Shown here: piece by piece, positions 26,301 through 33,928 of the stretch
Layout of the letters: each line of letters begins with the position of its first letter
Position numbering within the stretch: position 1 is the stretch's first letter
NCBI GenBank assembly: GCA_031410595.1
Contig: JANNZM010000135.1
Location: 22,305-86,304 of the forward strand
Reading direction: 5' to 3'
Origin: JANMCE01 sp031410595
Lineage (GTDB): Bacteria; Actinomycetota; Acidimicrobiia; Acidimicrobiales; Ilumatobacteraceae
DNA length: 64,000 nt
Program-made: the position numbers and the translations under genes
The notes under the pieces: generated by a model
Databases searched by the model: none
Seen by the model: only the letters and a program-made list of their open reading frames with translations
Told to the model about the DNA's origin: nothing

Positions 26301-27701
26301 GAAGACAACGCCAAGCTGAGCTACGGAAGCACACTCACCTGGAACGACCGGCCGCCAGTGGTAGACCGGCGCACCATCACGGTGCTGTCGCGGGCCGACC
26401 TCAAGATCCGTTGGAATGCACCCCAAGCTGCGGTAGCCGGCACCGTCACCGCAACGACCGTGGAGCTCACCAACCTTGGTCCATCCATCTCGAAGAACGT
26501 GCAGGTCACTCTCGCAGTCACTGATGTCGTGGGTGGGATGCGAACCAATCCGTCAACCACAGATGTGGTCTGCGGTGACATCGTTGCCCGCACAGTCACC
26601 TGTCGGGTGGCCCGCCTGAAGCCGGGCAGCACCATCACCATCGGCGTTGACCTGCCGGTGGCCAGCGACGCGCCCGACCCGAGTCTGCTGGAAGGCTCGC
26701 TGGTGTTGGCGTCGGCCACCAAAGATCCCCAAGAACCGAACAACCGCGCCGCCCTGTCGGTTGCAGTATCGGCCGAAGCCAAATTGATCGTATCCATAGA
26801 AGCCCCGGCCGAAGTGCGGTCGGCCACGGTCACTCCGGTGAGTATTTCGGTGAAGAACATCGGCCCCTCCTTCGCCCGCAACGCCAAGGTCGAGGTGCTG
26901 GTTCCGCCGAAGCTCGCAAGCCTGTTCGCAGCTGGTGTGGGGCTCGACTGCCAGCGTGACGGGGCGAGTGAACTGTTGCGGTGCGACGTTGGCACGCTGA
27001 AGAACGGCGGTGATGTCACGCTGAATTTGCAGGCGGTCATCGATGTCAACGCGGCGACCGGTACCGATGAGCCGTTTCAGGCCACTGCGTCCTCAAGCAC
27101 CTATGACCCCACTCCGGCCAACAACCAAAAGGTGGCGGTCAGCAAGCTCGTGGGCCGAGCGACGAGCCGCCGCGACGTCGGCGATCTTGGAGCGCTAAAG
27201 AAACTGGGCAACACCGTCGTGCTCAACGCCGAGGTCAAGAACGTGGCCGACGAGACCGCCCAGCACATCTTCTTCGTGCAGGACATTCCGGTTGGGCAGC
27301 GCTTGGTTGCGGCGGAGTCCACCCAGGGCCACTGTGGAATCTCGCTGCGCATGGTGATGTGCTACGTGGACGATATTCAGGGCCACAAATCGGTCGGCAT
27401 CGAGGTCACGACCGTGGTGAATGCGGTGTCCGATGATGTGCCGGTGATCACGATGGCCGCCTACTCGTCCGACGCGGATCCGATCACGTTCGTCAAGACC
27501 GATGATTCGTTTGTGCGGCCCAAGGTGAACCCGACGGCTGGCATCGAGGTAAAGAGCACCAGCCCGCAGTCGGTACGCCCACTCACCACCGCCAACGCGC
27601 CATTGTTCTCGGGGTTGGCGCTCAGTGTGCTGTTCGGCCTTGGGCTGGTGGGGTGGGTGAGACGCGGTCGCCGCGAAGACCCCCTGTTGCAGTTGGCATA
27701 G
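23331..27701 (+). CDS. Giant surface protein with DUF11/CARDB-like repeats
   Basis: A 1456-residue exported protein. Residues 1-47 are a long signal peptide (AVAVLLVGVMFTSPGQSHA); 50-115 are a Thr-rich stalk made of short repeats (DPNAPTTTV, GATTTAV, GATTTT); 125 to about 1410 are some nine or ten beta domains of about 120-130 residues with DUF11 hallmarks (ITNQGPDTATE, ISNAGPTDASG, VTNDGPSDALG, VTNAGPSNAVN); the end has a membrane segment (about 1428-1443) and a basic tail RRGRR. No LPxTG is present, so it is probably membrane-anchored with a wall-spanning stalk, acting as a spacer or adhesin (inference). GTG start. The 136-base region upstream shows no clear promoter. Confidence 0.85.
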   Translation: MQATWVPDRLKRAWGSTKSAPRLIGSLAVAVLLVGVMFTSPGQSHAAPGDTTTIDPNAPTTTVDPNAPTTTVAGATTTAVGATTTAVGATTTTGATTTTTGATTTTGVTTTATTIAALPQCRPDGSDCIQSAMSVGYTDVNGDTVLDQSDIINVTVTVTALKGGVTRPVVSIPLPLGSGHRFVAGSLAVNGITAGTLGAAVATVALPSPLRGTTTVTLGIVLGDHVPPDLTRAPINLTSQLTALDATQPLIISLVSNPLEVVQRISDLNVTLRVSARPTIGGTVGFQADITNQGPDTATEGSAAFQLPPVADLTTVALAARCRLSGVVVSCALGDIPVNSTASPVVSFRLLPTAVSGTSIDVSVTVSNTTFDSNTANNRASASAPLDKADLKVSFAGLDAPAVAGDVLPFSILISNAGPTDASGVQLDAVLPITPRPITPSGAFSSTCTFNSPTGALQCPNLSIPVGQTRQIDFAKGVVAYKADLTKTLDFSAKLTLADPASDPNKADNVVAKSVPVVGHTNLSIAFINTPERVTAGQKITLALAAGNAGPSPSGAVEVEVTLDQALVGLGGSISGQPCSVTSPTTVLCPTTGLDVGVDSTAVTVSGSIPSGANYSGITANARIFPGTTPVIDVAPFDDNTAAVVVAVRGFADLRATVTAPKTALAGQQVTFAVEVTNDGPSDALGTTLVLAASDALQRLAVLGEDGSPSALCATTGGSPTCGPFTVRAGTTRTFTLTGDTSPEVPLAASVSVKASVTASTLDTDLTNNVAFDSVAGGISLSSLLAVSVSSSPSDIITAGGPVSYEIIITNSGKTRTDGATVQIRPPDGFVGAAPNGCTDDGGRTWVCSTGPISANGSARITVFGTASATLLDGALFFLRVVAIDSTDKSDHAAETSARIQVVANVTVDAALDESVVAGNSFGLRYTVTNAGPSNAVNVTVLVDVPAGARLETQDRCASDTAGLLRCVIGPMNPSGSATIDLRFASDPDLEDNAKLSYGSTLTWNDRPPVVDRRTITVLSRADLKIRWNAPQAAVAGTVTATTVELTNLGPSISKNVQVTLAVTDVVGGMRTNPSTTDVVCGDIVARTVTCRVARLKPGSTITIGVDLPVASDAPDPSLLEGSLVLASATKDPQEPNNRAALSVAVSAEAKLIVSIEAPAEVRSATVTPVSISVKNIGPSFARNAKVEVLVPPKLASLFAAGVGLDCQRDGASELLRCDVGTLKNGGDVTLNLQAVIDVNAATGTDEPFQATASSSTYDPTPANNQKVAVSKLVGRATSRRDVGDLGALKKLGNTVVLNAEVKNVADETAQHIFFVQDIPVGQRLVAAESTQGHCGISLRMVMCYVDDIQGHKSVGIEVTTVVNAVSDDVPVITMAAYSSDADPITFVKTDDSFVRPKVNPTAGIEVKSTSPQSVRPLTTANAPLFSGLALSVLFGLGLVGWVRRGRREDPLLQLA

Positions 27702-27703
27702 CC

Positions 27704-27913
27704 CTACGCGGCCCGCCGGTGTGGACGAGGTGACGATTGGGCCACTGCCTGGTCGCGGCGAGCGGCCTGCTCGGCAAGCACGGCGCGCACGGCCGCGATA
27801 CCGCGCTGGCCGACCTTTCGAGTCTGCGCGCTTACCCGCAACCGCGGAGGCAGATGGTCTACGAGGTTGAAGGTGAGCTGCTCACCCCGCTGGTTTGCCG
27901 GTGTCGTTGTCAT
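27704..27913 (-). CDS. Small conserved-looking protein
   Basis: A 69-residue frame starting at the ATG at 27913 (MTTTPANQRGEQLTFNLVDH), basic and helical, ending RRAA three bases beyond the DUF11 gene stop. Divergent from the cobalamin adenosyltransferase. No family recognised; coding status is inferred from its composition and snug fit between its neighbours. Confidence 0.5.
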   Translation of the reverse strand: MTTTPANQRGEQLTFNLVDHLPPRLRVSAQTRKVGQRGIAAVRAVLAEQAARRDQAVAQSSPRPHRRAA

Positions 27914-27970
27914 ACCGTCACTCTGACAGGGGGGTGTTACAGAGTTGATTTTGTGTAGCGTGAACGCTCT

Positions 27971-28531
27971 ATGGCGCGAGAGAAGATCTACACAAAGGTC
28001 GGCGATGACGGCACGACCGGGCTCTTCTACGGCGGTCGAGTTCCGAAGGATTCGCTCCTGCCAACCGCCTACGGCACGGTGGATGAAGCCCAAGCGGTCA
28101 TGGGCGTGGCCCGGGCCCATCTGGGCCGCACGCATGAATTGAACGAGGTGTTGATCGGCCTTGAACGCGACCTGTACGTGCTGATGGCCGAGCTTGCCAC
28201 CGCCCCCGAGAATCGGCACAAGCTCGAGGCCGGCAAGTCAGCCACCGATCAGTCGATGATTGAGCGCCTCGAGCGGCTGATCGATTCCTACAGCGAGCGA
28301 TTCGAGCCGCCCACCCAGTTCGTGGTTCCCGGGGAGGATTTAGCCGCGGCGTATCTCGATCTGGCCCGAACGATCGTGCGTCGCGCCGAGCGTCATTCAC
28401 TGCATGCCGCTGAAGCGCCCTCGTTCGTGTTGCCGTATCTGAATCGTCTGTCTGACCTGTTGTGGACGATCGCTCGTTGGCAGGAAGGGTCGTCACTCGC
28501 GGCCCGTACCGGAACCAAAGGAAACTCATGA
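27971..28531 (+). CDS. Cob(I)alamin adenosyltransferase, PduO type
   Basis: A 186-residue ATP:corrinoid adenosyltransferase. KIYTKVGDDGTTGLFYGGRVPK is the N-terminal ATP-binding motif of PduO/MMAB enzymes, and FVVPG...LDLARTIVRRAERH and LPYLNRLSDLLWTIARWQE are the C-terminal signatures. It makes adenosylcobalamin, the cofactor of the methylmalonyl-CoA mutase encoded at 42.8 kb. Ends in an ATGA overlap with pepA. Confidence 0.93.
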   Translation: MAREKIYTKVGDDGTTGLFYGGRVPKDSLLPTAYGTVDEAQAVMGVARAHLGRTHELNEVLIGLERDLYVLMAELATAPENRHKLEAGKSATDQSMIERLERLIDSYSERFEPPTQFVVPGEDLAAAYLDLARTIVRRAERHSLHAAEAPSFVLPYLNRLSDLLWTIARWQEGSSLAARTGTKGNS

Positions 28532-30009
28532 CTCTCGCGTTCGACGTCACCCGTAGCTCCCCCAAGGGTGTCGACGCCCTCGCCGTCCCAGTGTTCACCG
28601 ATGGGCCCGTCCCACGGTCGCTTGGCCTGTCGCGGCCGGCGCTCGCCGCCGTCGGGTTTGACGGTTCAGCGGCTCAGATTTTCCAGGTGCCCTCGGCCGC
28701 CGGGGCCGTCGTGGTTGCGGTTGGCATGGGTGCCCGCGCCGACCTCACGATCCACGGCGTGCGCAACGCCGCTGCCGCGCTGGCCCGAGCCGTCGCCCGG
28801 CATGAGTGGGTGGCCACAACACTGGCCGACGTCGAACCAAAAGACGGAGAAGGTCGCGCTGTTGGTCAGGCCATTGCCGAAGGCATCACCATGGCCAGCT
28901 ACCGGTTCACCAAGCACCGTTCAGAAGCAAGCAACAAGCCCGACACCAAGAACGCCCCCAAGCTCACCAAGATCACCCTGGTGTGCTCTGCCGAGCGCGC
29001 CGCGTCGGTCGACAAGGGTGCACAACGTGGTGCGGTCATTGGTGACGCAGTCTGTTTCGCCCGTGACCTGGCCAACACCTCACCCGGCCATCTGAACGCA
29101 ACCGACATGGCCGACGTCGCCCTCCAAGTTGCGAGCAAAGGGAAGCTCGGCATCCAGATCTTCGACAACGACACCATGCGCGAGATGGGCATGGGCGGCA
29201 TGATCGGTGTCAACAAGGGCTCGGTCGAACCGGCTCGCATGATCAAGCTCACCTACCAGCCCCGTCAGGCGCAGGGCACGGTGGCGCTTGTGGGCAAGGG
29301 CGTTATGTACGACTCCGGCGGTATTTCCCTCAAGCCTTCAGACGCCAGTCACGCCTCCATGAAGATGGACATGAGCGGGGCGGCTGCGGTGCTCGCGGCC
29401 ATGAGCGTGCTCCACATCACCAAGCCCCGCGTGGCGGTCATCGCGTATCTCATGTGCACCGACAACATGCCGTCGGGCAGCGCGCTCAAGATGGGGGAGG
29501 TGATGACCATCCGTAACGGCAAGACGGTCGAGATCCACAACACCGACGCCGAAGGACGCCTCGTGCTGGCCGACGGTCTGTCGCTCGCAGTGGAAGAAAA
29601 CGTCGACGCCATCGTTGACATCGCTACCCTCACGGGTGCCTGCATGGGCGCTCTTGGCTTGAAGTACGCCGGACTGCTCAGCAATAACGACGACTGGGCT
29701 GCGCAGGTGAACACGGCAGCTTCCAAGGCCGACGAGCGCATGTGGCGTCTGCCGCTGGTGCCTGAGTATCGCAAGCTGCTCGACAGCGAAGTGGCCGACA
29801 TGAAGAACATCGGCGGCCCCTACGGTGGTGCCATCACGGCCGGGCTGTTCCTGCAGGAATTCGTCGGCGGTAAGCCGTGGGCCCACATCGACATGGCCGG
29901 CCCCATGCGCGTCGACAGCGATGACGGCTGGTTGTCAAAGGGCGCCACGGCCTACGGCGTGCGCACCTTTGTGGAATTGCTCGACGCCTATCGGCCGCCC
30001 GCGTGCTGA
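28528..30009 (+). CDS. pepA: Leucyl aminopeptidase (M17)
   Basis: A 493-residue M17 metallopeptidase. The ATG at 28528 overlaps the upstream stop and is preferred over an in-frame start 66 bases earlier. The N-terminal macro-like domain is followed by the catalytic domain with the metal-binding GKGVMYDSGGISLKP and NTDAEGRLVLADGL. Releases N-terminal residues from peptides as a cytosolic hexamer. The last 22 bases overlap the convergent gene at 29988. Confidence 0.93.
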   Translation: MTLAFDVTRSSPKGVDALAVPVFTDGPVPRSLGLSRPALAAVGFDGSAAQIFQVPSAAGAVVVAVGMGARADLTIHGVRNAAAALARAVARHEWVATTLADVEPKDGEGRAVGQAIAEGITMASYRFTKHRSEASNKPDTKNAPKLTKITLVCSAERAASVDKGAQRGAVIGDAVCFARDLANTSPGHLNATDMADVALQVASKGKLGIQIFDNDTMREMGMGGMIGVNKGSVEPARMIKLTYQPRQAQGTVALVGKGVMYDSGGISLKPSDASHASMKMDMSGAAAVLAAMSVLHITKPRVAVIAYLMCTDNMPSGSALKMGEVMTIRNGKTVEIHNTDAEGRLVLADGLSLAVEENVDAIVDIATLTGACMGALGLKYAGLLSNNDDWAAQVNTAASKADERMWRLPLVPEYRKLLDSEVADMKNIGGPYGGAITAGLFLQEFVGGKPWAHIDMAGPMRVDSDDGWLSKGATAYGVRTFVELLDAYRPPAC

Positions 30010-30596
30010 GCGCGTAAGTCGTTCGTCACCCGGCCAGCGATGGCGGCCGGGGTGCCGAGCGCAACGAGTTGACGTTCGATCTCTTCCGCCGTGTCGCCGG
30101 CCTCCTTCAGTGAGGCTGCGACCAGTCGCGCCCGGTAGTCCTGCTGCACCTGGCGGGCTTCCTCGGTCTCGGCCGCCAGCCACGCGTGGTGGGCCTGGCG
30201 CAGCGGAGCCGGCAGACGTCCGATCTGGCGATCACTTAAGGGCGGGATGCGTCGGCGCACGCTGATGCCGTAGGGGTCCTCGCGGGCCATCGTGAACTGG
30301 ATACAGCGCAAAAGCGTGCGTGAGAACGGACTGTGGCGGCCTCCCGAAGCCAGCCCCAGCGCACCGGCAGTGTCGGTGATGGGCATCTCGAACCCGTCGG
30401 GAAAGTGATCAAATCCGGAGGCGATCCGACGGAGCAACCACACCGTCGACGGCCCCAGTATGCCCAGCCAAAACTGCTCCACATAGGCACTGCGGGGGTC
30501 GAAGCCGATCGGATCGATCAGCGGGTCGTGCCACGGCAGCACGATGAGGTCGGTAGAGAGATCAAGCGGTTGCGCGGTTGATGACACGATGCACAC
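29988..30596 (-). CDS. Conserved actinobacterial protein of unknown function
   Basis: A 202-residue soluble protein. The N-terminal part (LIVLPWHDPLIDPIGFDPRS, VEQFWLGILGPSTVWLLRRI) looks like a conserved domain seen in other actinobacteria without known function; the C-terminal 70 residues are helical and charged. It overlaps the 3' end of pepA by 22 bases on the other strand. A TGA/stop-free extension is not possible, so the overlap is real if the gene is real. Confidence 0.7.
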   Translation of the reverse strand: MCIVSSTAQPLDLSTDLIVLPWHDPLIDPIGFDPRSAYVEQFWLGILGPSTVWLLRRIASGFDHFPDGFEMPITDTAGALGLASGGRHSPFSRTLLRCIQFTMAREDPYGISVRRRIPPLSDRQIGRLPAPLRQAHHAWLAAETEEARQVQQDYRARLVAASLKEAGDTAEEIERQLVALGTPAAIAGRVTNDLRAQHAGGR

Positions 30597-30680
30597 TCCT
30601 CGGTAGTGCTGAAGGGGAAGTGCGCCAAGAGTGTGCGAAAGGCAGGGCGATTCGGAAGTGAGGCAGCTGGCGGGATTGCC

Positions 30681-30750
30681 GAGCGAAGCGAGTCCGAGAG
30701 AGACGGAGCGGTAGCGACCGAACGAGGCGTGAAGGGTAGCGACCAGCGAA
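30681..30750 (+). repeat. GCGA-rich intergenic repeat, copy 3
   Basis: GAGCGAAGCGAGTCCGAGAG... continues to GGAGCGGTAGCGACCGAACG; the longest copy of the family also found at 13844 and 14138. It occupies most of the 166-base gap between two minus-strand genes. Confidence 0.6.
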
Positions 30751-30762
30751 GCAGCTACAGAG

Positions 30763-32508
30763 CTACGCGGCGACGGGGGTGATGATGGCTTGGAGATCGG
30801 CGATGAGGTGCACGCGCTGGTCGGAGAAGATGCAGATCTCGCCGTCGGTCGGTACCCTGACCGCCACCAGGTTGGCCACGTTGGCGCCGGTCACGTAGTT
30901 GAGGTTCGACGCCACCGGCACATCGGAACCACATGGGTACACCGTGACATAACCGGGCGACGACGGATCGACGGCGGTCACGTTCAACAGCACGCCCGTC
31001 ACGCTCAGAGGCATACCGGGCAGGTCACGCACATTGAAGTTGACGGTCTGGTTCTTGCCGAGCTTGCCCAGCCAACCGCCGACGCTCTCACGGGTGTCGA
31101 GCAGACGGTCAGGCACCACCGGGCTCAGCAGGCCACCGGCCGACGCAGTGTTTTGCGGCTTGGGCATGAAGTAGCTGGCCGAGTCGACAATGAGGTGGGT
31201 GGGCTTGTCGGAGGTGATGCATACGGTCTGGCTGGCACCCATCGCCACAACGGCCATGTTCGGCACGGTCTGGCCCTTGTGGTAGTTCACGTTGGAGGCA
31301 ACCGGTACCGGCTGACCGCACGGGTAGGCGGTGATGAATCCGTCATCGGCCGGATCGGTCACGGTGAGGTTGAGACCAACCGCAGTCGCAAGCGCCGGCA
31401 CCTGGGAGGCGAGCTGGACGGTGAACACGGTGGAGCGGGCGCCGGTGGAACGTGAGTCCATGAGGCGGACCGGATTCGATGTGGTCATCGACGACGGCGC
31501 GCCCGAGGCGCTGGTCGTCAGCCATCCGGCGAGATCGGCAATGAGATGGAGCTTGGCCGAGGTGTATACGCAGACCGACGTGTTTTTGCCGAACGCCACC
31601 GTCACCAGGTTCGGCACGTTGTCGGCCGGGTTGAAGTTGATGTTTGACGCAACGGGCGGCGCACCGTCGCTGCACGGATAGACGGTCAGATAACCAGCCG
31701 CAGCTGGGCCGACAGCGGTGACATTGAGGGCGATGCCCACCGCGTCGGCGGGGCGGGAAGGTTCACCGGCGAGGGAGATGGTGAAGACGGTCTTTTCGCC
31801 GACCGGGCCGGGTCCGCCGATACCGGAACGGGTGTCGACCAGACGAAGCGGCGACGTGGAGCGGAAGTAGCTCGCCTGGCCCACGGGAAGCACCGGCAAA
31901 CCCTTCGGCGCGTCGGGAACCGCGGTGGCGGTGCCGGCAGTGACGGGCGTTGGCGCCGGAGCGGGTGTCGACTCCTTGAGGGGCGGTCCGAGCATGAAGT
32001 TGAAGGTGACCCAGAGGCGATCGTTCTTCGCGACCACGCCGACACCGAGCCGGTTGTAGTCGCCGACGATATTTTCGAAGTGATGGATAGAAGCAATGAA
32101 GGCGTCGTTCAATCCGCTGACCGTGCCACCGGTGCCGACATTCTCGCCACCCTTCGTCCAAGCCGAGTCGATGGGGCTAAGGAAGTCGCCCAGGTTCGGG
32201 CGATGGCACAGGGCGCTTTTGCTGCAGTTCCCGGGGTCTGTCGCGTTGATGACGGTTTGGGTGATGTCGAAGACGGCCGACATCTTGCCGGACCAGTCAA
32301 CGGCAAGCTGGTCGAGGCCGGCGTCTCGCACGAGCGGCAGCTTGTTGTTGGCGGCTCGGGTGACGTTGAGAAGATTGAAGAACTCCACCTCGGCCGCCCG
32401 AGGATCGATCGCGGCCGACGCGGCGTGCAGTCCCGACGGCAGGATCGTGGCGATCAAACCGGCCACGACTCCGACGAGGAGGATGATGAGACGACGAGTG
32501 TTCTTCAC
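30763..32508 (-). CDS. Secreted CAP/SCP-domain protein with three C-terminal beta repeats
   Basis: A 581-residue exported protein. Signal peptide to about residue 31, then a CAP domain (about 36-175) with EFFNLLNVTRAANNKLPLV, GENVGTGG and a closing NRLGVGVVAKNDRLWVTFNF. A Pro/Ala linker (about 180-205) leads to three repeats of about 115 residues, each opening with R-L-hydrophobic-D-[TS]-R (PLRLVDTRSG, PVRLMDSRST, PDRLLDTRES) and containing YPC and N[IVL]N[FY] blocks. The repeats are a familiar actinobacterial extracellular module of unknown ligand. GTG start. Likely a cell-surface or released binding protein. Confidence 0.85.
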   Translation of the reverse strand: MKNTRRLIILLVGVVAGLIATILPSGLHAASAAIDPRAAEVEFFNLLNVTRAANNKLPLVRDAGLDQLAVDWSGKMSAVFDITQTVINATDPGNCSKSALCHRPNLGDFLSPIDSAWTKGGENVGTGGTVSGLNDAFIASIHHFENIVGDYNRLGVGVVAKNDRLWVTFNFMLGPPLKESTPAPAPTPVTAGTATAVPDAPKGLPVLPVGQASYFRSTSPLRLVDTRSGIGGPGPVGEKTVFTISLAGEPSRPADAVGIALNVTAVGPAAAGYLTVYPCSDGAPPVASNINFNPADNVPNLVTVAFGKNTSVCVYTSAKLHLIADLAGWLTTSASGAPSSMTTSNPVRLMDSRSTGARSTVFTVQLASQVPALATAVGLNLTVTDPADDGFITAYPCGQPVPVASNVNYHKGQTVPNMAVVAMGASQTVCITSDKPTHLIVDSASYFMPKPQNTASAGGLLSPVVPDRLLDTRESVGGWLGKLGKNQTVNFNVRDLPGMPLSVTGVLLNVTAVDPSSPGYVTVYPCGSDVPVASNLNYVTGANVANLVAVRVPTDGEICIFSDQRVHLIADLQAIITPVAA

Positions 32509-32646
32509 CCTTTGCTGATCGGCTCGCCGCTCCGGAACGGTGAATCAAGACAAACGTAAGAACACCTCCGGGAGTGTGCCCAAACTCTGTGGTTTCTCTG
32601 GACTGTCAGGGGAGGTGAAAGCTGACCTCTTTGGTAGGGTTTCTGT

Positions 32647-33810
32647 ATGGCTACTTTCAGAGATCTTCTTGCCGCGGCCAAGTCCGGCATCACCGAAATC
32701 GACCCGGCGGGCGCCGAAGCCAAGATCGCTGATGGCAAGGTGGTCGTGCTCGATGTACGTGAACCAGACGAGTACGACCAGGGTGCGCTGCCCGATGCGG
32801 TGCACATTCCCCGTGGTCATCTCGAAGCGCAGATCGAAGGCAAAATCCTCGACAAGAACGCCCCGGTCATCGTGTACTGCGCCGGTGGCGTACGCTCCGC
32901 GTTCGCGGCCAAAACGCTCGGCGAACTTGGTTACACCGATGTCCTGTCGATGGCCGGCGGGTTCGGTCGTTGGAAAGACGAGGGCCGCACCTGGAAGACG
33001 CCCATCACCCTCACACCCGAACAACGCAACCGGTATCAGCGCCACCTGCTCCTTCCGGAGGTCGGTGTGGCCGGTCAGGCCAAGTTGCTCGATGCCAAGG
33101 TGCTGCTGCTCGGCGCCGGCGGTCTGGGCTCCCCGGCCGCTCTTTACCTGGCGGCGGCGGGCGTCGGCACGCTCGGCATTGTCGACATGGACGAAGTGGA
33201 TGCCTCCAACCTGCAGCGCCAGATCATCCACAATCTCGATCGCATCGGTGATCGAAAGGTTGAGTCGGCTCGCAAGGCCATTGCGCTACTCAACCCCGAC
33301 GTGAAGGTCAACGCCTACGACACCCGCCTCAACGCCGACAACGTGATGGATATCTTGCAGGGCTACGACGTCATCATCGACGGTGCCGACAACTTCCCGA
33401 GCCGCTATTTGTTGAATGACGCCTCGCTCAAGCTGAAGATCCCGGTGGTGCACGGCTCGATCTTCCGGTTTGAAGGTCAGGCCACCGTGTTCAACCCCTT
33501 CGTCGGGCCGTGTTACCGGTGCATGATCCCCGAACCGCCTCCTGCTGAACTGGCGCCAAGTTGCGCCGAAGCGGGTGTGCTTGGCGTGCTGCCCGGCATT
33601 ATTGGTTCGCTGCAGGCGCTCGAAGCGGTCAAGATCATCCTGGGTATCGGCGAAACGCTGCAGGGGCGGTTGCTGGCCTACGACTCGCTCGAGCAGAGCT
33701 TCCGCACCTTCAATGTGCCTCGGGATCCGAAGTGCCCTGCATGTTCGCTCGATCCGGCCGACATCATCATCGCCGAGTACGACGAGATGTGCATGCCACA
33801 CCGTCACTGA
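32647..33810 (+). CDS. moeB: MoeB/ThiF-type adenylyltransferase with N-terminal rhodanese domain
   Basis: A 387-residue fusion. Residues about 1-118 are a rhodanese domain with active Cys78 (VIVYCAGGVRSAFAAK). Residues about 125-387 are the E1-like adenylyltransferase: NRYQRHLLLPEVG, nucleotide loop GAGGLGSPAAL, DMDEVDASNLQRQ and two zinc C-x-x-C pairs (CYRCM, CPACS). It activates the C-terminus of MoaD/ThiS-like sulfur carriers. In mycobacterial MoeZ the rhodanese lies at the C-terminus; here it is at the N-terminus. TAGGGT eleven bases before the ATG may be a -10. Confidence 0.88.
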   Translation: MATFRDLLAAAKSGITEIDPAGAEAKIADGKVVVLDVREPDEYDQGALPDAVHIPRGHLEAQIEGKILDKNAPVIVYCAGGVRSAFAAKTLGELGYTDVLSMAGGFGRWKDEGRTWKTPITLTPEQRNRYQRHLLLPEVGVAGQAKLLDAKVLLLGAGGLGSPAALYLAAAGVGTLGIVDMDEVDASNLQRQIIHNLDRIGDRKVESARKAIALLNPDVKVNAYDTRLNADNVMDILQGYDVIIDGADNFPSRYLLNDASLKLKIPVVHGSIFRFEGQATVFNPFVGPCYRCMIPEPPPAELAPSCAEAGVLGVLPGIIGSLQALEAVKIILGIGETLQGRLLAYDSLEQSFRTFNVPRDPKCPACSLDPADIIIAEYDEMCMPHRH

Positions 33811-33928
33811 GCGCGCGCTCGGCGGCTAGTTGACCCGAACTTGCGTCGGGAAACTGTCAAGACACCTAACGTCTGGATGGTTTCCGCCGACATAACCAAG
33901 GTATGGGACTCGACACTCGGAACCAAGC

